Below are positions 33,372 through 42,873 of a stretch of 57,121 nt of DNA, piece after piece. A program made the translations under genes and the position numbers. The notes beneath the pieces are model-generated. The model did no database searches. It saw only the letters and a program-made list of their open reading frames with translations, and had not been told where the DNA came from. Source of the stretch: Natronolimnohabitans innermongolicus JCM 12255 (GTDB lineage: Archaea; Halobacteriota; Halobacteria; Halobacteriales; Natrialbaceae); assembly GCF_000337215.1 (NCBI RefSeq), contig NZ_AOHZ01000107.1, forward strand, positions 1 to 57,121, read 5' to 3'. Each line of letters opens with the position of its first letter. The stretch's first letter is position 1.

Positions 33372-33761
33372 ATGGCGAAAGATACCGTCAGGTACCCGGA
33401 CGAGGTCGTCGAGGCGATCGACGAACTGGTCGACGACGGTATGTTCGAGAGCAAATCCGAATTCTACCGCTTTTCTGCCGAGTACGTCCTCACGCTCGTC
33501 AACAACAATCACGACGTGAAGACGTTCAACTTCGACGAGATCAAATCCGAACTCGACATCAGCCAGGCCGACCACGCGAAGGCGCTGGGTGCTGACGGTG
33601 GTACCTTCTTCCTCGACGCCGTGATCACGGTCCGAAAACACGGCCTCCGCGGCGACTACGAGGCCGCCGAACGGTTCATCGACACCCATTACGAGTCGAC
33701 CGACCAGGAGTGTATCATCCTCGAGGAACTGCTCGGAACGTATCGTGGCGGGTCGGCGTAG
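33372..33761 (+). CDS. Ribbon-helix-helix regulator (CdrL-like)
   Basis: A 129-residue protein. The first 45 residues (DTVRYPDEVVEAIDELVDDG, then FESKSEFYRFSAEYVLTLV) form a ribbon-helix-helix DNA-binding domain. The rest contains a helical domain (ISQADHAKALGADGGTFFLD, then VRKHGLRGDYEAAERFIDTH) that probably mediates oligomerisation. Proteins of this layout occur in haloarchaea beside or related to the cell-division regulators CdrS/CdrL, but assignment to that role is inference. Its promoter lies in the 130-base divergent gap with the membrane-protein gene. Confidence 0.82.
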   Translation: MAKDTVRYPDEVVEAIDELVDDGMFESKSEFYRFSAEYVLTLVNNNHDVKTFNFDEIKSELDISQADHAKALGADGGTFFLDAVITVRKHGLRGDYEAAERFIDTHYESTDQECIILEELLGTYRGGSA

Positions 33762-33782
33762 CCGTCCGTCCCGAAACGCGTC

Positions 33783-35420
33783 TCACTCGAGGGTCGCAAA
33801 CGGCTCGCCGAGCGCCTCGAGGTCGACGTGGTCACGGACCAGCGCCGCGGCGCGGTCGTACGGCGTCGCGTCCGTCGCCGCGTCGGCGTCCCCCTGACGG
33901 TCTCGACCGATTACACCGCCCCAATCGACGCCCGCCTCGCGCGCGACGCACTCGAGAAACGCCGTTCGTACCGACTCGTTGTCGAACAGGCCGTGGAGGT
34001 AGGTTCCAAGTACGTTCTCCGTCGCCGCACTCGAGTCGCCGAGCGGTCGCGTTACGCTTGCGTCCTCGAGCGTCCGCGTTCGGCCGGCGTGGATCTCGTA
34101 GCCCGAGGCCGTCCCCTCGGCGCCGGCGAGCAGCGGCGTCGCCGAGCCGTCGACCGGGACGGTCGTCTGCTCGAGGCGCTTTGTACCCTCGAAGCGCGTC
34201 TCGACTGGCAACAGCCCGAGTCCCTCGACGACGTCGTCTTCGCTCGTTCCCTCGAGCGAGGCGTTGGTGAGCCGCTCGCCCAGCAACTGGTAGCCGCCGC
34301 AGACGCCGACGATCGGTCCCTCGAAGTTGGCGAGCGCGTCGGCGTAGCCGGCATCGCGGACCGCCAGCAGGTCGTCGACCGTGTTTTTCGTTCCCGGCAG
34401 GACGACTGCGTCGGGGGCGACCGACTCGAGGGCGTCACTCGCCGTCTGCACCGCTCGATCGCCCTCTTCTCGACCGTCCTCGACGGGAAGGAACTCGACC
34501 GAGACACCCGGCTCGGCCGCGAGCGCCTCGAGGTCGGTCGCGTTCGAGATCCGCGGGAGCCGGGGGACGGCGATCGTCAGCCGTCGATCGGCTGGAACGC
34601 CGTCCTCGGCGCCCAGCACGCCCCGCTCTCCCGTCCCGGGCAGTCCGACGCTGTCCTCCTCGGGGAGGCCGGGATCGTCGTAGGGGAGCACCCCCAGGAT
34701 GGGGACGCCCGTCCTCGCTTCGATCTCCTCGATGCCGGGCTCGAGCAGGCTCGGATCGCCGCGGAACTTGGTGATGACCGCGCCGACGACGCGCTCGCGC
34801 AGCGTCTCGGGCAGGAGTTCGATCGTCCCGTAGAGGCTGGCGAAGGCGCCGCCGCGTTCGATGTCGACGAGCAACAGGATGTCGGCGTCGGCGAACGCCG
34901 CCGTCTCGACGTTCGCCAGATCCCGATCGTGGAGGTTGATCTCGCCGATGCTGCCGGCGCCCTCGGCGACGATCACGTCGTGGTCGGCCGCGAGCCGCCG
35001 GTAGGAGTCCTCGGCCGCGGCGCGAGCCCGGTCCCAGTGGCGCTCGTAGTACTCGCCGGCGGGGACGTGCTCGCGAGCCGCGCCCTGGACGACGAGCTGG
35101 CTCTCGCCGTCGCCGCGGGGCTTGAGCAACACCGGGTTGCAGTCCGTCGTCGGCGTGATTCGGGCCGCTCGAGCCTGAACGAACTGCGAGACGCCGATCT
35201 CGCCCCACTGATCGTCGGCATCGCCGGCGTCGCCGTTTTTGTGTTCGTCCCCCCCTCCGGAGTCTGCCCGCACGACCACGCGAGCGTTGTTACTCATGTT
35301 CTGTCCCTTGTACGGGGCGACCGAGACCCCACTGTCGGCGAGCAGTCGGCAGAGACCGGCGGCTACCGTCGACTTACCGACGTGGCTCGCGGTCCCAGCG
35401 ACGAGCAGCGTTTGTACCAT
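33783..35420 (-). CDS. cobQ: Adenosylcobyric acid synthase (glutamine-hydrolysing)
   Basis: A 545-residue protein. The N-terminal ATP-binding domain starts with [20 protein letters not shown] (P-loop-like, 5-24) and [13 protein letters not shown]. The C-terminal class I glutamine amidotransferase domain has the nucleophile in [11 protein letters not shown] and the later His in YLHGLFDNE. It amidates four carboxylates of adenosylcobyrinic acid in cobalamin synthesis. A short acidic insertion (about 50-70) follows the Asn-rich motif. No other cobalamin gene is adjacent. Confidence 0.94.
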   Translation of the reverse strand: MVQTLLVAGTASHVGKSTVAAGLCRLLADSGVSVAPYKGQNMSNNARVVVRADSGGGDEHKNGDAGDADDQWGEIGVSQFVQARAARITPTTDCNPVLLKPRGDGESQLVVQGAAREHVPAGEYYERHWDRARAAAEDSYRRLAADHDVIVAEGAGSIGEINLHDRDLANVETAAFADADILLLVDIERGGAFASLYGTIELLPETLRERVVGAVITKFRGDPSLLEPGIEEIEARTGVPILGVLPYDDPGLPEEDSVGLPGTGERGVLGAEDGVPADRRLTIAVPRLPRISNATDLEALAAEPGVSVEFLPVEDGREEGDRAVQTASDALESVAPDAVVLPGTKNTVDDLLAVRDAGYADALANFEGPIVGVCGGYQLLGERLTNASLEGTSEDDVVEGLGLLPVETRFEGTKRLEQTTVPVDGSATPLLAGAEGTASGYEIHAGRTRTLEDASVTRPLGDSSAATENVLGTYLHGLFDNESVRTAFLECVAREAGVDWGGVIGRDRQGDADAATDATPYDRAAALVRDHVDLEALGEPFATLE

Positions 35421-35584
35421 CCGCGTGCGGGATGCTCACGCGGCTCCGGTATCGTCCTATCGATTCTGCACCGTGACGGGGGATGTGGCTCGACACGAAC
35501 TCGAGTGAGTTCCCCGAGCCGACCACACGCTGCTGTCGAACCCGGCTCGAGCGGACTCGAAACGGCCGTTCGACCGTCAGAAGG

Positions 35585-35821
35585 TTACTCGTCGTCGTCT
35601 TCGTCGTCTTCGTCGTCGTCCCCGTAGGGTTCTGGCGGCTGGCCGTCCTCGAAGGCCAGTTTCTCGCCCTCGTGGGGCTCGATGTGGCTCAGGATCTCGT
35701 GGGGGACGTAGCCGATGTTGTACCCCTCCTCGTTGTGGAGGACGATGCCGTGTTCGTACTCCCGGAAATCGAAGCAGTTGATCTCCTCGTAGGCGTTGCC
35801 CGGTTTGTAGACGACCTTCAT
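35585..35821 (-). CDS. Small acidic hypothetical protein
   Basis: A 78-residue protein from ATG 35821 (start MKVVYKPGNAYEEINCFDFR). A compact beta-rich segment (YEHGIVLHNEEGYNIGYVPH) is followed by an acidic Asp/Glu tail encoded by repeated tcgtcgtc triplets. It sits 80 bases downstream of the Cdc48 gene on the same strand and may share its message. No named family. Confidence 0.7.
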   Translation of the reverse strand: MKVVYKPGNAYEEINCFDFREYEHGIVLHNEEGYNIGYVPHEILSHIEPHEGEKLAFEDGQPPEPYGDDDEDDEDDDE

Positions 35822-35901
35822 AGCCGACCGATCAACGGGTCGGAGGGTCTGAGTGTGCCTTGCGAGTGAAAGTCGCTTTCGGCGCGGCGTCCGCCGCCGG
35901 A

Positions 35902-38118
35902 TCACTGCGTCGGCTCCCCGTTCGCCCGCGCCGCCTCGAGGTGTCGACGTTCGATCACCACTTCGTCGGCCTTCTCGTTCGCTTCGTCGGGCTCGTATCG
36001 ATCGGCGACCTCCCGAATCGCCTTCATCGAGGCCGTCCTGACGAGCGCCTCGAGGTCGGCTCCCGTGTACCCCTCGAGGTCGTCGGCCAGCTCCGCGATA
36101 TCGACCTCCTCAGAGAGCGGCTTCCCGCGGGTGTGGACCTCGAGGATCTTCTCGCGGGCCTCCCGGTCGGGTTCGCCGACGAGGACGTGCGTGTCGAGAC
36201 GGCCCGGTCGGAGCAGGGCGGGATCGATCTGGTCTTTGCGGTTGGTCGCGGCGAGGACGACCAGGTTGGGGTTCTCGCGCATCCCGTCGAGTTCGGTCAG
36301 CAACTGCGAGACGACGCGTTCGGTGACCTCGTGGCCGTCGCCGCGGGCGGCCGTGATCGCGTCGATCTCGTCGAAGAAGACGATCGACGGCGCGGCCTGG
36401 CGGGCGCGTTCGAACACCTCGCGGATCGCCTTCTCGCTCTCGCCGACGTAGCGGTCGACGATCTCGGGGCCGTCGACGCGGACGAAGTTGACGTCGGTCT
36501 CGCCTGCGAGCGCGCGTGCGAGAAGCGTTTTCCCGGTTCCCGGCGGCCCGTACAGCAGAACGCCCGAAGGGGGCTCGGTGTTGGTTTCCTCGAACAGTCG
36601 ATCGTAGGTCAGCGGCCACTCGACCGATTCCCGGAGGACCTGTTTCGCGTCCTCGAGGCCGCCGACGTTCGAGAAGTCGGTGCTCGGCGACTCGGCGACG
36701 TACTCGCGCATCGCCGACGGCTCGACGGCGGCCAGCGCCTCGTCGAAGTGATGCTTTTCGACCGTCGGCTCCTGGTTCCACTCCGCGCGGTCGTCCGCGT
36801 CGGTCGGCCGGTCGCGGATCGCGGCCATCGCGGCCTCGCTGACGACCGAATCGAGGTCGGCGCCGACGAAGCCGTGAGTTCGCCGGGCGATCGTCTCGGC
36901 GCTGACGTCGTCGGCCAGCGGCGTGCCGCGGGTGTGGACCTCGAGGATCTCCTTTCGGCCCTCCGCGTCGGGGACGCCGATCTGGATCTCGCGGTCGAAG
37001 CGGCCGCCGCGGCGCAACGCGGGATCGATCGTATCGACGCGGTTCGTCGCGCCGATGACGATCACTTCGCCGCGGGCGTCGAGGCCGTCCATCAGGGTCA
37101 GCAACTGGCCGACGATCCGGTTTTCGGCGTCGCCGTCGTCGTCGCGCTGGCCCGCGATGGAGTCGATCTCGTCGAAGAAGATGATCGTCGGCGCGTTCGC
37201 CTCGGCCGTCTCGAACACCTCGCGAAGCCGCTCTTCGGACTCGCCTTTGTACTTCGACATGATCTCCGGGCCGGAGATCGTCTCGAAGTTGGCGTCGACC
37301 TCGTTGGCGACCGCGCGAGCGATCAGCGTCTTCCCGGTTCCCGGCGGCCCGTACAGCAGGACTCCGGCCGGCGGGTCGATCCCGAGGCGCTGGAACAGTT
37401 CCGGCTCCGACAGCGGCAGTTCGATCATCTCGCGGACGAGCTCGAGTTCCTCGTCCAGACCGCCGATGTCCTCGTAGGTAACCCCGGAGGCAGGCTCCGG
37501 ATCGGCACTCTGGCTCGGCTCCGTGGTCGTGTCGTTGCTCGAGCGCTGAGCGTTCGAGCGCTCGTCGCTCGCTCCGCCAGAACCGCTGCGTGCGGTCTCG
37601 AGTTCGCCGCCGGTGACTCGAACTGTGGTCGTGCTCGTGATGCGGACGTCGCCGGCGGGGTCGGTGTCGGTGACCTTGAACGGCTCCTGGCCGAGTCCCT
37701 CGATCCGGATCTGCTCGCCGGCCCGAACCGGCCGGTTCCGGAGCGTCTTGGCGGCCTCGCGCTCGGCGGTGCTCCGATCCGTTCCGGCGGCCGACGGCGG
37801 CGCGGACAGCGTGACGCGGTCGGCCTCGGCGATGGTCGACGTGTCCTTCGTTCGGACGGTGACCGTGTCGCCGACGTGAGCGCCCGCGTTCGCGCGCGTA
37901 TCGCCGTCGATCTGCACGGCGTTTTCCGGCACCGACGGATCCGCGGGCCACATCTTCGCGACCGTTCGCCGCTCGCCCTCGATGACGACGGTGTCGCCGC
38001 TCAACACGCCGAGCTGTCGGCGCGCGAGCTCCGGTATCCGCGCGACCCCGCGTCCAGCGTCCCGCTTTTCGGCGGCCCGAACCGTCAGCGAGACGCCGTT
38101 CGAGTCCGATTCGCTCAT
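35902..38118 (-). CDS. Cdc48/VAT-type AAA+ unfoldase
   Basis: A 738-residue two-ring ATPase. The N-terminal double-psi barrel and swivel domain (1-175, KMWPADPSVPENAVQIDG) precede a Ser/Asp linker (about 175-212). D1 has Walker A GPPGTGKT (257-264) and Walker B DEID (316-319). D2 has GPPGTGKT (524-531) and DEID, each with second-region arginines. Archaeal VAT unfolds tagged proteins and feeds the proteasome or works in quality control. It starts about 95 bases from the stop of the HTH regulator on its right. Confidence 0.95.
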   Translation of the reverse strand: MSESDSNGVSLTVRAAEKRDAGRGVARIPELARRQLGVLSGDTVVIEGERRTVAKMWPADPSVPENAVQIDGDTRANAGAHVGDTVTVRTKDTSTIAEADRVTLSAPPSAAGTDRSTAEREAAKTLRNRPVRAGEQIRIEGLGQEPFKVTDTDPAGDVRITSTTTVRVTGGELETARSGSGGASDERSNAQRSSNDTTTEPSQSADPEPASGVTYEDIGGLDEELELVREMIELPLSEPELFQRLGIDPPAGVLLYGPPGTGKTLIARAVANEVDANFETISGPEIMSKYKGESEERLREVFETAEANAPTIIFFDEIDSIAGQRDDDGDAENRIVGQLLTLMDGLDARGEVIVIGATNRVDTIDPALRRGGRFDREIQIGVPDAEGRKEILEVHTRGTPLADDVSAETIARRTHGFVGADLDSVVSEAAMAAIRDRPTDADDRAEWNQEPTVEKHHFDEALAAVEPSAMREYVAESPSTDFSNVGGLEDAKQVLRESVEWPLTYDRLFEETNTEPPSGVLLYGPPGTGKTLLARALAGETDVNFVRVDGPEIVDRYVGESEKAIREVFERARQAAPSIVFFDEIDAITAARGDGHEVTERVVSQLLTELDGMRENPNLVVLAATNRKDQIDPALLRPGRLDTHVLVGEPDREAREKILEVHTRGKPLSEEVDIAELADDLEGYTGADLEALVRTASMKAIREVADRYEPDEANEKADEVVIERRHLEAARANGEPTQ

Positions 38119-38211
38119 GGGATTCCTTTCGGCCGCGGTACCTTGAGAATTGTCCTCGACGCGACCGTTTGCGCCCGTTCGAAGTTGTCCGCCGACGAGG
38201 ACCTCCTCTCG

Positions 38212-38847
38212 TTACAGCGCGTTCCCGAGCAGCCGATCGATCCCTCGACGGAGTCGCTCGGAGGTCGACGGTCCCGAGATGCCGAGTCGCCGTCCCACCT
38301 CGTCGGTCGACGCTTCCCGCGGAACCGCGAAGTACCCCATCTCGCGGGCGACCGATAGCGCCTTGTACTGCTCGCGGGTGAGCCCGAACGGCGGATCGTC
38401 GGCCGACGACTCCCGGGTGAGTCGCTCGAGGTGGAAGTTCGCACCGCGGTCCGCACAGAACTCGCGATACTCCGCGAGCGCCTCGCGGTCGGGAAACCGG
38501 GCGCGACCCCACCAGCCGTCGACGGTGACGATTCCGCCGAGCGGCGTCGTTCCGAGTTCGACGAACTTCCGGTAGATCGGCACCGGCGGATCCCGCAGTT
38601 CGATCCGATACAGCGAGCCCCCGTCCGTCTCGTCGAGCGTCGTCGCGCCGGCGACCGTCCCGTCGGCCGCCAGCGCGTCCCGAAACTCGCCGTCCGCGCC
38701 GTCGACGACGCGACAGAGCACGACCGGCCGATCGGGATCGATCACGAGAATCCGCTCGATATAGACCGTAACCTCCGGAACGGCCGAAACGGCGTCCGTC
38801 AGCGGCAACTCGAGCGACGTCACTCTGTACTCCGCGATGAGCCCCAT
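38212..38847 (-). CDS. Bat-type HTH-10 regulator
   Basis: A 211-residue protein. Residues 1-150 form the small-molecule-sensor-like N-terminal region of short Bat-type regulators (EYRVTSLELPLTDAVSAVPE at the start). Residues about 155-208 form the HTH-10 domain (LTREQYKALSVAREMGYFAV, then VGRRLGISGPSTSERLRRGI). No kinase or receiver. It is divergent from the R2-like gene at 38928, with about 80 bases between start codons that include a TATA-like tactgtagtagataca. Confidence 0.87.
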   Translation of the reverse strand: MGLIAEYRVTSLELPLTDAVSAVPEVTVYIERILVIDPDRPVVLCRVVDGADGEFRDALAADGTVAGATTLDETDGGSLYRIELRDPPVPIYRKFVELGTTPLGGIVTVDGWWGRARFPDREALAEYREFCADRGANFHLERLTRESSADDPPFGLTREQYKALSVAREMGYFAVPREASTDEVGRRLGISGPSTSERLRRGIDRLLGNAL

Positions 38848-38927
38848 GTGCCCGTCGTTCGTCGGGGAAACTTAAACACCCTACTGTAGTAGATACAAAT
38901 TCATCGGAAATCCGGCGCTACCTACGA

Positions 38928-39836
38928 GTGTCAATGGCAACCGAGAGCGACCCCGCGATGCAACTGGACACGTCGATCCGGTCACACAACTACTACCGAA
39001 ACGCCGTCAAAAAACACTGGGACCCCCACGAAATCGACCTCGAGGCCGACCGCGAGGGGATCGCGGAGCTGCCGGAGCCGGCCTTCGAGGCGCTCAAAGA
39101 ATCCCTCGCGCTGTTCGGCGCCGGCGAGGAGTCGGTGACCGAGGACCTCGCGCCGCTTGCGGTCGTCCTCGAGGATATCGACGACCAGATGTTCCTCACG
39201 ACGCAGCTCTACGAGGAGTCCAAACACACGGACTTCTTCGACCGCTACTGGCGCGAGGTCGTCCACGCGGAGGAGGAACGTCGCGGACAGGCGCTCTCGT
39301 CGCCGACCGACGACCGCTGGTTCAACGACGCCTACGACGAACTCTTCGAGCGCAACGAGCGAGCGATGGCCCGCTTGCTCGAGGCGGATACGCCGGAGAA
39401 CCGCGCGAAGGCCCACTGTCACTACCACCTGACGATCGAGGGAATCCTGGCCCAGACGGGTTACTACGGACTCACGCTCGCCTACGGCGAGAACGAGCCC
39501 GAACTGCCCGACCTGCCGGGACTCGTCGAGGGGCTGAAACTCGTCCGCAGCGACGAGGGTCGCCACGTCGGCTTCGGCATGGCGAAGCTCAAGTCGCTCG
39601 TGAGCGACGGCGACGTCGAGCCCGACCTGCTCCGCGAGACGGTCGGCGAACTCGTCCCGCTGGTCCAGGACAGTCTGGTCAGCGACGACGGCGCGACGTC
39701 CGACTCGGGGCCCGGCCCCAGCCCGTCGCAGCTGTCGGAGTACGCCTACACCAAACACGAACAGCGGATGCAACAGATCACCTCGGCGAGCGAGAATATT
39801 CCGGACGTCGAGGAGCTGACCGAACTCGAGGCCTGA
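38928..39836 (+). CDS. R2-like di-metal ferritin-superfamily protein
   Basis: A 302-residue protein related to the ribonucleotide reductase small subunit; Met3 (38934) is an alternative start. The carboxylate-bridged metal site is visible as Glu97-x-x-His100 in YEESKH, a Glu in LTIEGILAQTGYYG and the second ExxH in SDEGRHVGFG. No large-subunit gene is next to it, and the layout fits R2-like ligand-binding oxidases, which use Mn/Fe, at least as well as a true reductase subunit. The substrate is unknown. Control by the divergent Bat-type gene is plausible. Confidence 0.82.
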   Translation: MSMATESDPAMQLDTSIRSHNYYRNAVKKHWDPHEIDLEADREGIAELPEPAFEALKESLALFGAGEESVTEDLAPLAVVLEDIDDQMFLTTQLYEESKHTDFFDRYWREVVHAEEERRGQALSSPTDDRWFNDAYDELFERNERAMARLLEADTPENRAKAHCHYHLTIEGILAQTGYYGLTLAYGENEPELPDLPGLVEGLKLVRSDEGRHVGFGMAKLKSLVSDGDVEPDLLRETVGELVPLVQDSLVSDDGATSDSGPGPSPSQLSEYAYTKHEQRMQQITSASENIPDVEELTELEA

Positions 39837-40205
39837 TACGGATTGCTGTCCCGATGTCCCGGCGCAACCGCCGCCCGTGTCGCGGGTGCGCCGGAACTGA
39901 CGTACAGTAAACCGTATGAACCCGGATCACTCCGACGAGATAGCCGTTCAGTCGGGTTCTCGGGCGTCCGAATTCGCCTGATCGCCGACGTCGACACCGA
40001 CGGAGTCGGGGTATCGAGCGGAAACCACACTTCACGTCACGCATTCCTCCGACGACCGAGCCGACAGCGGTGACTCCGTCCGCTCCGGCCCCTCTCCGGC
40101 GTGTCGCGTCGGTCCGATCTCACCTCACACTCGAGCGCGCCGCGACGGCCGCTCGCGGCCGCTGCCGGAGAAACGCATTTCGGCGTTCGAATCGTACGCG
40201 TTCCC
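39837..40205. other. Intergenic region, no gene seen
   Basis: About 370 bases between the R2-like gene and the small zinc protein. No frame has convincing composition. A GC-rich inverted segment (cgccgcccgtgtcgcgggtgcgccgg, given here only as its position 39869-39894) lies soon after the R2-like stop and may help end that transcript. Confidence 0.4.
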
Positions 40206-40340
40206 ATGGTAGTCCAGACCGAACGGGACGATTCCACGTGGTGGGAGTGTGAGGATTGTGGGCTGCTGTTCGACGAGAAAACGGACGCGTCAGACCACGA
40301 GACCCACTGCGACGGCAGCGAGCCGTCGTACATTCAGTGA
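40206..40340 (+). CDS. Small zinc-finger protein (DUF7128-like)
   Basis: A 44-residue protein from ATG 40206 (start MVVQTERDDSTWWECEDCGL). The Cys-x2-Cys pair (CEDC) and the later His and Cys in SDHETHCDGSE form one zinc-finger-like site. It matches the small haloarchaeal family annotated DUF7128. Longer in-frame starts to 40101 add unlikely residues. Convergent with the next gene. Confidence 0.75.
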   Translation: MVVQTERDDSTWWECEDCGLLFDEKTDASDHETHCDGSEPSYIQ

Positions 40341-40361
40341 GTGCGTCGGCGCCCGTCGCCC

Positions 40362-40607
40362 TCACTCGAGTCGGTCGCGGTGCTCGGCGGCGAGTTCGCC
40401 GGCCTGCTCGAGCGTGTGGACGTCGGTCCAGCGGACGCGGGCGGCGTCCTCGTAGGCCAGAGCGGTTTTGAGTTCGTCGCGCAGGACGCCGTGACCGACG
40501 GCCTGGACGACTCCCGACTCGTCGCCGAGTTCGTAGACGCCGGGTCGATCGGGCGCGCTCGAGACGGCATTCCGGTCGAGGTCGCGCCAGGGTTTTTGTA
40601 GCGGCAT
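40362..40607 (-). CDS. Small GIY-YIG-like haloarchaeal protein
   Basis: An 81-residue protein with PDRPGVYELGDESGVVQAVG near residues 19-38, which resembles the first strands of a GIY-YIG domain (Gly-Val-Tyr then a Val-x-x-Val-Gly strand). The usual catalytic Arg and Glu cannot be placed with certainty, so nuclease activity is doubtful. The stop of the gene at 40610 is two bases upstream of its start, so it is probably the second gene of an operon with 40610-41170. Confidence 0.65.
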   Translation of the reverse strand: MPLQKPWRDLDRNAVSSAPDRPGVYELGDESGVVQAVGHGVLRDELKTALAYEDAARVRWTDVHTLEQAGELAAEHRDRLE

Positions 40608-40609
40608 CG

Positions 40610-41170
40610 TTACTCCCGCTCGGGTCGGTTGTTGTCGTCCGCGTCGTCGCTTTCGGTGTTCTCCTCGTCGTTCTCGGGCCCTTCGGCTCGCTTCCCGTCG
40701 TTCGAGTCGGCGTCGAACTCGCTCGAATCGCCGCGGGTCGCGTCGACGTCGTCGACAAGTTCGTAGGCGTGTTCGCTCATCTCGTCCTCGGCGAAGACGA
40801 ACACGCGGCCGTCGACGACCGAGAGGTCGGCCTCGACGCGGATCGAGTACGCTTCCGTCGACACCGACACGCCGGGAAACAGCGTCTCTTCGTCGTCGCC
40901 CTCGAGCATGACGCGGCCGACGCCGGTCGACTCGAGGATGTCGTCGTGGGTGTTGCGGTCGTTGATGTAGGTCATGACGCCCTCGACGCCGTCGGGATCG
41001 GTGACGAGAACGTGCACTTCCTTTCCCGGCGGCGTCGTGATCGCCCCCTCGACGGGTTTCGGCGGGCCGTGGTAGAAGACGTCCCGTCCGTCCAGGTACT
41101 CGACGACGACGCCGCCCTCGACGAAGTCGACGCCGATCGTGCTGGGTGCGACGTTATTGCGCGCGCTCAT
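40610..41170 (-). CDS. Haloarchaeal conserved protein (DUF5796-like)
   Basis: A 186-residue protein from ATG 41170 (start MSARNNVAPSTIGVDFVEGG). A beta-rich domain (VVVEYLDGRDVFYHGPPKPV, then GVEGVMTYINDRNTHDDILE and VGRVMLEGDDEETLFPG) precedes an acidic disordered tail (about 130-186). This layout fits the haloarchaeal family annotated DUF5796, of unknown function. It is divergent from the shikimate kinase gene and probably co-transcribed with 40362-40607. Confidence 0.75.
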   Translation of the reverse strand: MSARNNVAPSTIGVDFVEGGVVVEYLDGRDVFYHGPPKPVEGAITTPPGKEVHVLVTDPDGVEGVMTYINDRNTHDDILESTGVGRVMLEGDDEETLFPGVSVSTEAYSIRVEADLSVVDGRVFVFAEDEMSEHAYELVDDVDATRGDSSEFDADSNDGKRAEGPENDEENTESDDADDNNRPERE

Positions 41171-41340
41171 TGACGTTCGATTCGCCGGGACCGCGGAAAA
41201 GCGGTGCGTTCTCCCGCCTTCGATTTCGTCTCTCGCTCGGCGAACCGGCGCGGAGACCGCGCCGATCGCTCGAGTCACCGTCGTGAACGGAATCCGGAGA
41301 GACCGTCAGCCGTAAATACGCGGTCTGAGAGAGTGTGACT

Positions 41341-42219
41341 ATGGACGGCCGTGCCGTTGCCCCAGCAGCCGGGACGATCCTCACCGCCTTCGCCACCGGA
41401 ACCGGTTCGGCGTTCGCGGTCGACCTCGAGACGACAGCGACGGTCGAACTTACCAGCGACGGCGAGTTCGTCGGCGAGATCGACGACCGCCCCGAGGAGG
41501 ACACCAGCCTCATCGAGCGCTGCGCCGAGTTGACCGTCGACCGATACGCCGACCAGGCGGGACTGAACGCCGACGACGTCGGCGCTCGAGTGCTGACCGA
41601 AAGCGAGATTCCGATGGCGGCCGGGCTGACGAGTTCGAGCGCCGCGGCAAACGCGACGGTGCTCGCGACGCTCGACGCCCTCGAGATCGTCGACTCCGTC
41701 GACCGGATCGACGCCTGCCGACTCGGCGTCACGGCCGCACGCGACGTCGGCGTCACCACGACCGGCGCGTTCGACGACGCCAGCGCGAGCATGCTCGGCG
41801 GCGTGACGATCACCGACAACGACACCGACACGCTCCTCCAGCGCGAGGAAGTCGACTGGCACGTGCTGGTCTACACGCCCCCGGAGCGAGCCTACAGCGG
41901 CGAGACCGATATGGACGCCTGTCGCCGGATCGCCCCGATGGCGGAGCTGGTCGAAGAACTCGCTCTCGACAGTCGCTACGGCGAGGCGATGACCGTCAAC
42001 GGCTTCGCCTACTGCGGCGCGCTCGAGTTCTCGACGGCCCCGATGCTCGAGGCCATGCCGGACGTCACCGGCGTGACGCTCTCCGGCTCCGGCCCGAGCT
42101 ACGTCGCCGTCGGCGAACGGGCGACGCTCGAGGACGTCCGGGAGCGCTGGGACGACCGCGAGGGGACGACGCGGCTGCTCGAGACGCGAACGGACGGAAC
42201 ACAGACACGATCGACATGA
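41341..42219 (+). CDS. aroK: Archaeal GHMP-type shikimate kinase
   Basis: A 292-residue kinase from ATG 41341. The GHMP ATP-binding motif IPMAAGLTSSSAAANA (90-105) and the C-terminal VTLSGSGPSYVAVGE (GHMP motif 3) are both present. Archaea use this family instead of the bacterial P-loop AroK to phosphorylate shikimate. It overlaps the chorismate mutase start by four bases (ATGA, 42216-42219), so two steps of aromatic amino-acid synthesis are coupled in one operon. Confidence 0.94.
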   Translation: MDGRAVAPAAGTILTAFATGTGSAFAVDLETTATVELTSDGEFVGEIDDRPEEDTSLIERCAELTVDRYADQAGLNADDVGARVLTESEIPMAAGLTSSSAAANATVLATLDALEIVDSVDRIDACRLGVTAARDVGVTTTGAFDDASASMLGGVTITDNDTDTLLQREEVDWHVLVYTPPERAYSGETDMDACRRIAPMAELVEELALDSRYGEAMTVNGFAYCGALEFSTAPMLEAMPDVTGVTLSGSGPSYVAVGERATLEDVRERWDDREGTTRLLETRTDGTQTRST

Positions 42220-42542
42220 CTCGACAATCCGAGACGGCCACGGACGGAGGCACCGACGAACGAACGCCCGACGAGATGAGCCTCGACGAACTTCGCGAGG
42301 AGATTCAGACGATCGACCGCGAAATCGTCGAACTGATCGCTCAGCGAACCTACGTCGCCGACACGATCGCACAGGTCAAAGCCGAGCAGGATCTGCCGAC
42401 GACCGACGAAAAACAGGAACAGCAGGTGATGGATCGGGCCGGCGAGAACGCCGAACAGTTCGACGTCGACGCCAATCTCGTGAAGGCGATTTTCCGATTA
42501 CTCATCGAGTTGAACAAGGTCGAACAGCGGGATAGTAGATAG
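42216..42542 (+). CDS. aroQ: Chorismate mutase (AroQ type)
   Basis: A 108-residue all-helical enzyme. The first helix has MSLDELREEIQTIDREIVEL, and the catalytic arginine and lysine pattern continues in IAQRTYVADTIAQVK. It converts chorismate to prephenate for Phe/Tyr synthesis. The 3' end encodes LIELNKVEQRDSR and a TAG stop. Degenerate copies of this exact terminus recur at 43548, 44360 and 45131, between toxin-antitoxin modules. Confidence 0.94.
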   Translation: MTRQSETATDGGTDERTPDEMSLDELREEIQTIDREIVELIAQRTYVADTIAQVKAEQDLPTTDEKQEQQVMDRAGENAEQFDVDANLVKAIFRLLIELNKVEQRDSR

Positions 42543-42873
42543 CACTAAGCGGATTCCTGAGCACGTGTGAAGGCTCGATTGGCAAGTAGACTCTCTGGTT
42601 GCTGTTCATTGTTCGTGACGACGATTTAAGTACGGACACTACACGTTCGAATGGAACGGTTCGAGCATCCGCGAGCGAAGCGAGCGGTTCTCCGACAGCG
42701 AGGCCGAAGGACGAGCCATCGGCCTTTTTCGTCGAAGTTTTTGCGCCCAGCGAGGGACGCTCCGCGTCCCTCGGGCCGTGTGAGCGGACTCCGTCCGCGA
42801 ACAGAGAGCGATTCGCCTGCGGCGAACCCAAGGTGGAAAAAGTTCGTTCCCTATACTGATCGCAGCGCACACG
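42543..42873. other. Non-coding stretch with three triloop hairpins
   Basis: No credible gene between aroQ and mazF. Three perfect stems with three-base loops follow one another: GAGGGACGC/GCGTCCCTC at 42752-42772 (loop TCC), GCGGAC/GTCCGC at 42784-42798 (loop TCC) and TTCGCC/GGCGAA at 42812-42826 (loop TGC). T-runs (ctttttc and gtttttg) precede them. The block resembles repetitive non-coding sequence dispersed in haloarchaeal genomes and could be a structured RNA or a decayed mobile sequence. Confidence 0.45.

Noticed and set aside
35860-38358. An 832-codon plus-strand frame and an 800-codon alternative minus frame over the Cdc48 gene
   Set aside because: Both are shadows. The frame at 35902-38118 contains both AAA modules with correct Walker motifs; the others have only biased composition.
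42599-42859. 86-codon plus-strand frame between aroQ and mazF
   Set aside because: The frame runs through the three hairpins, and overlapping frames are open on both strands. Composition looks like non-coding repeat sequence.
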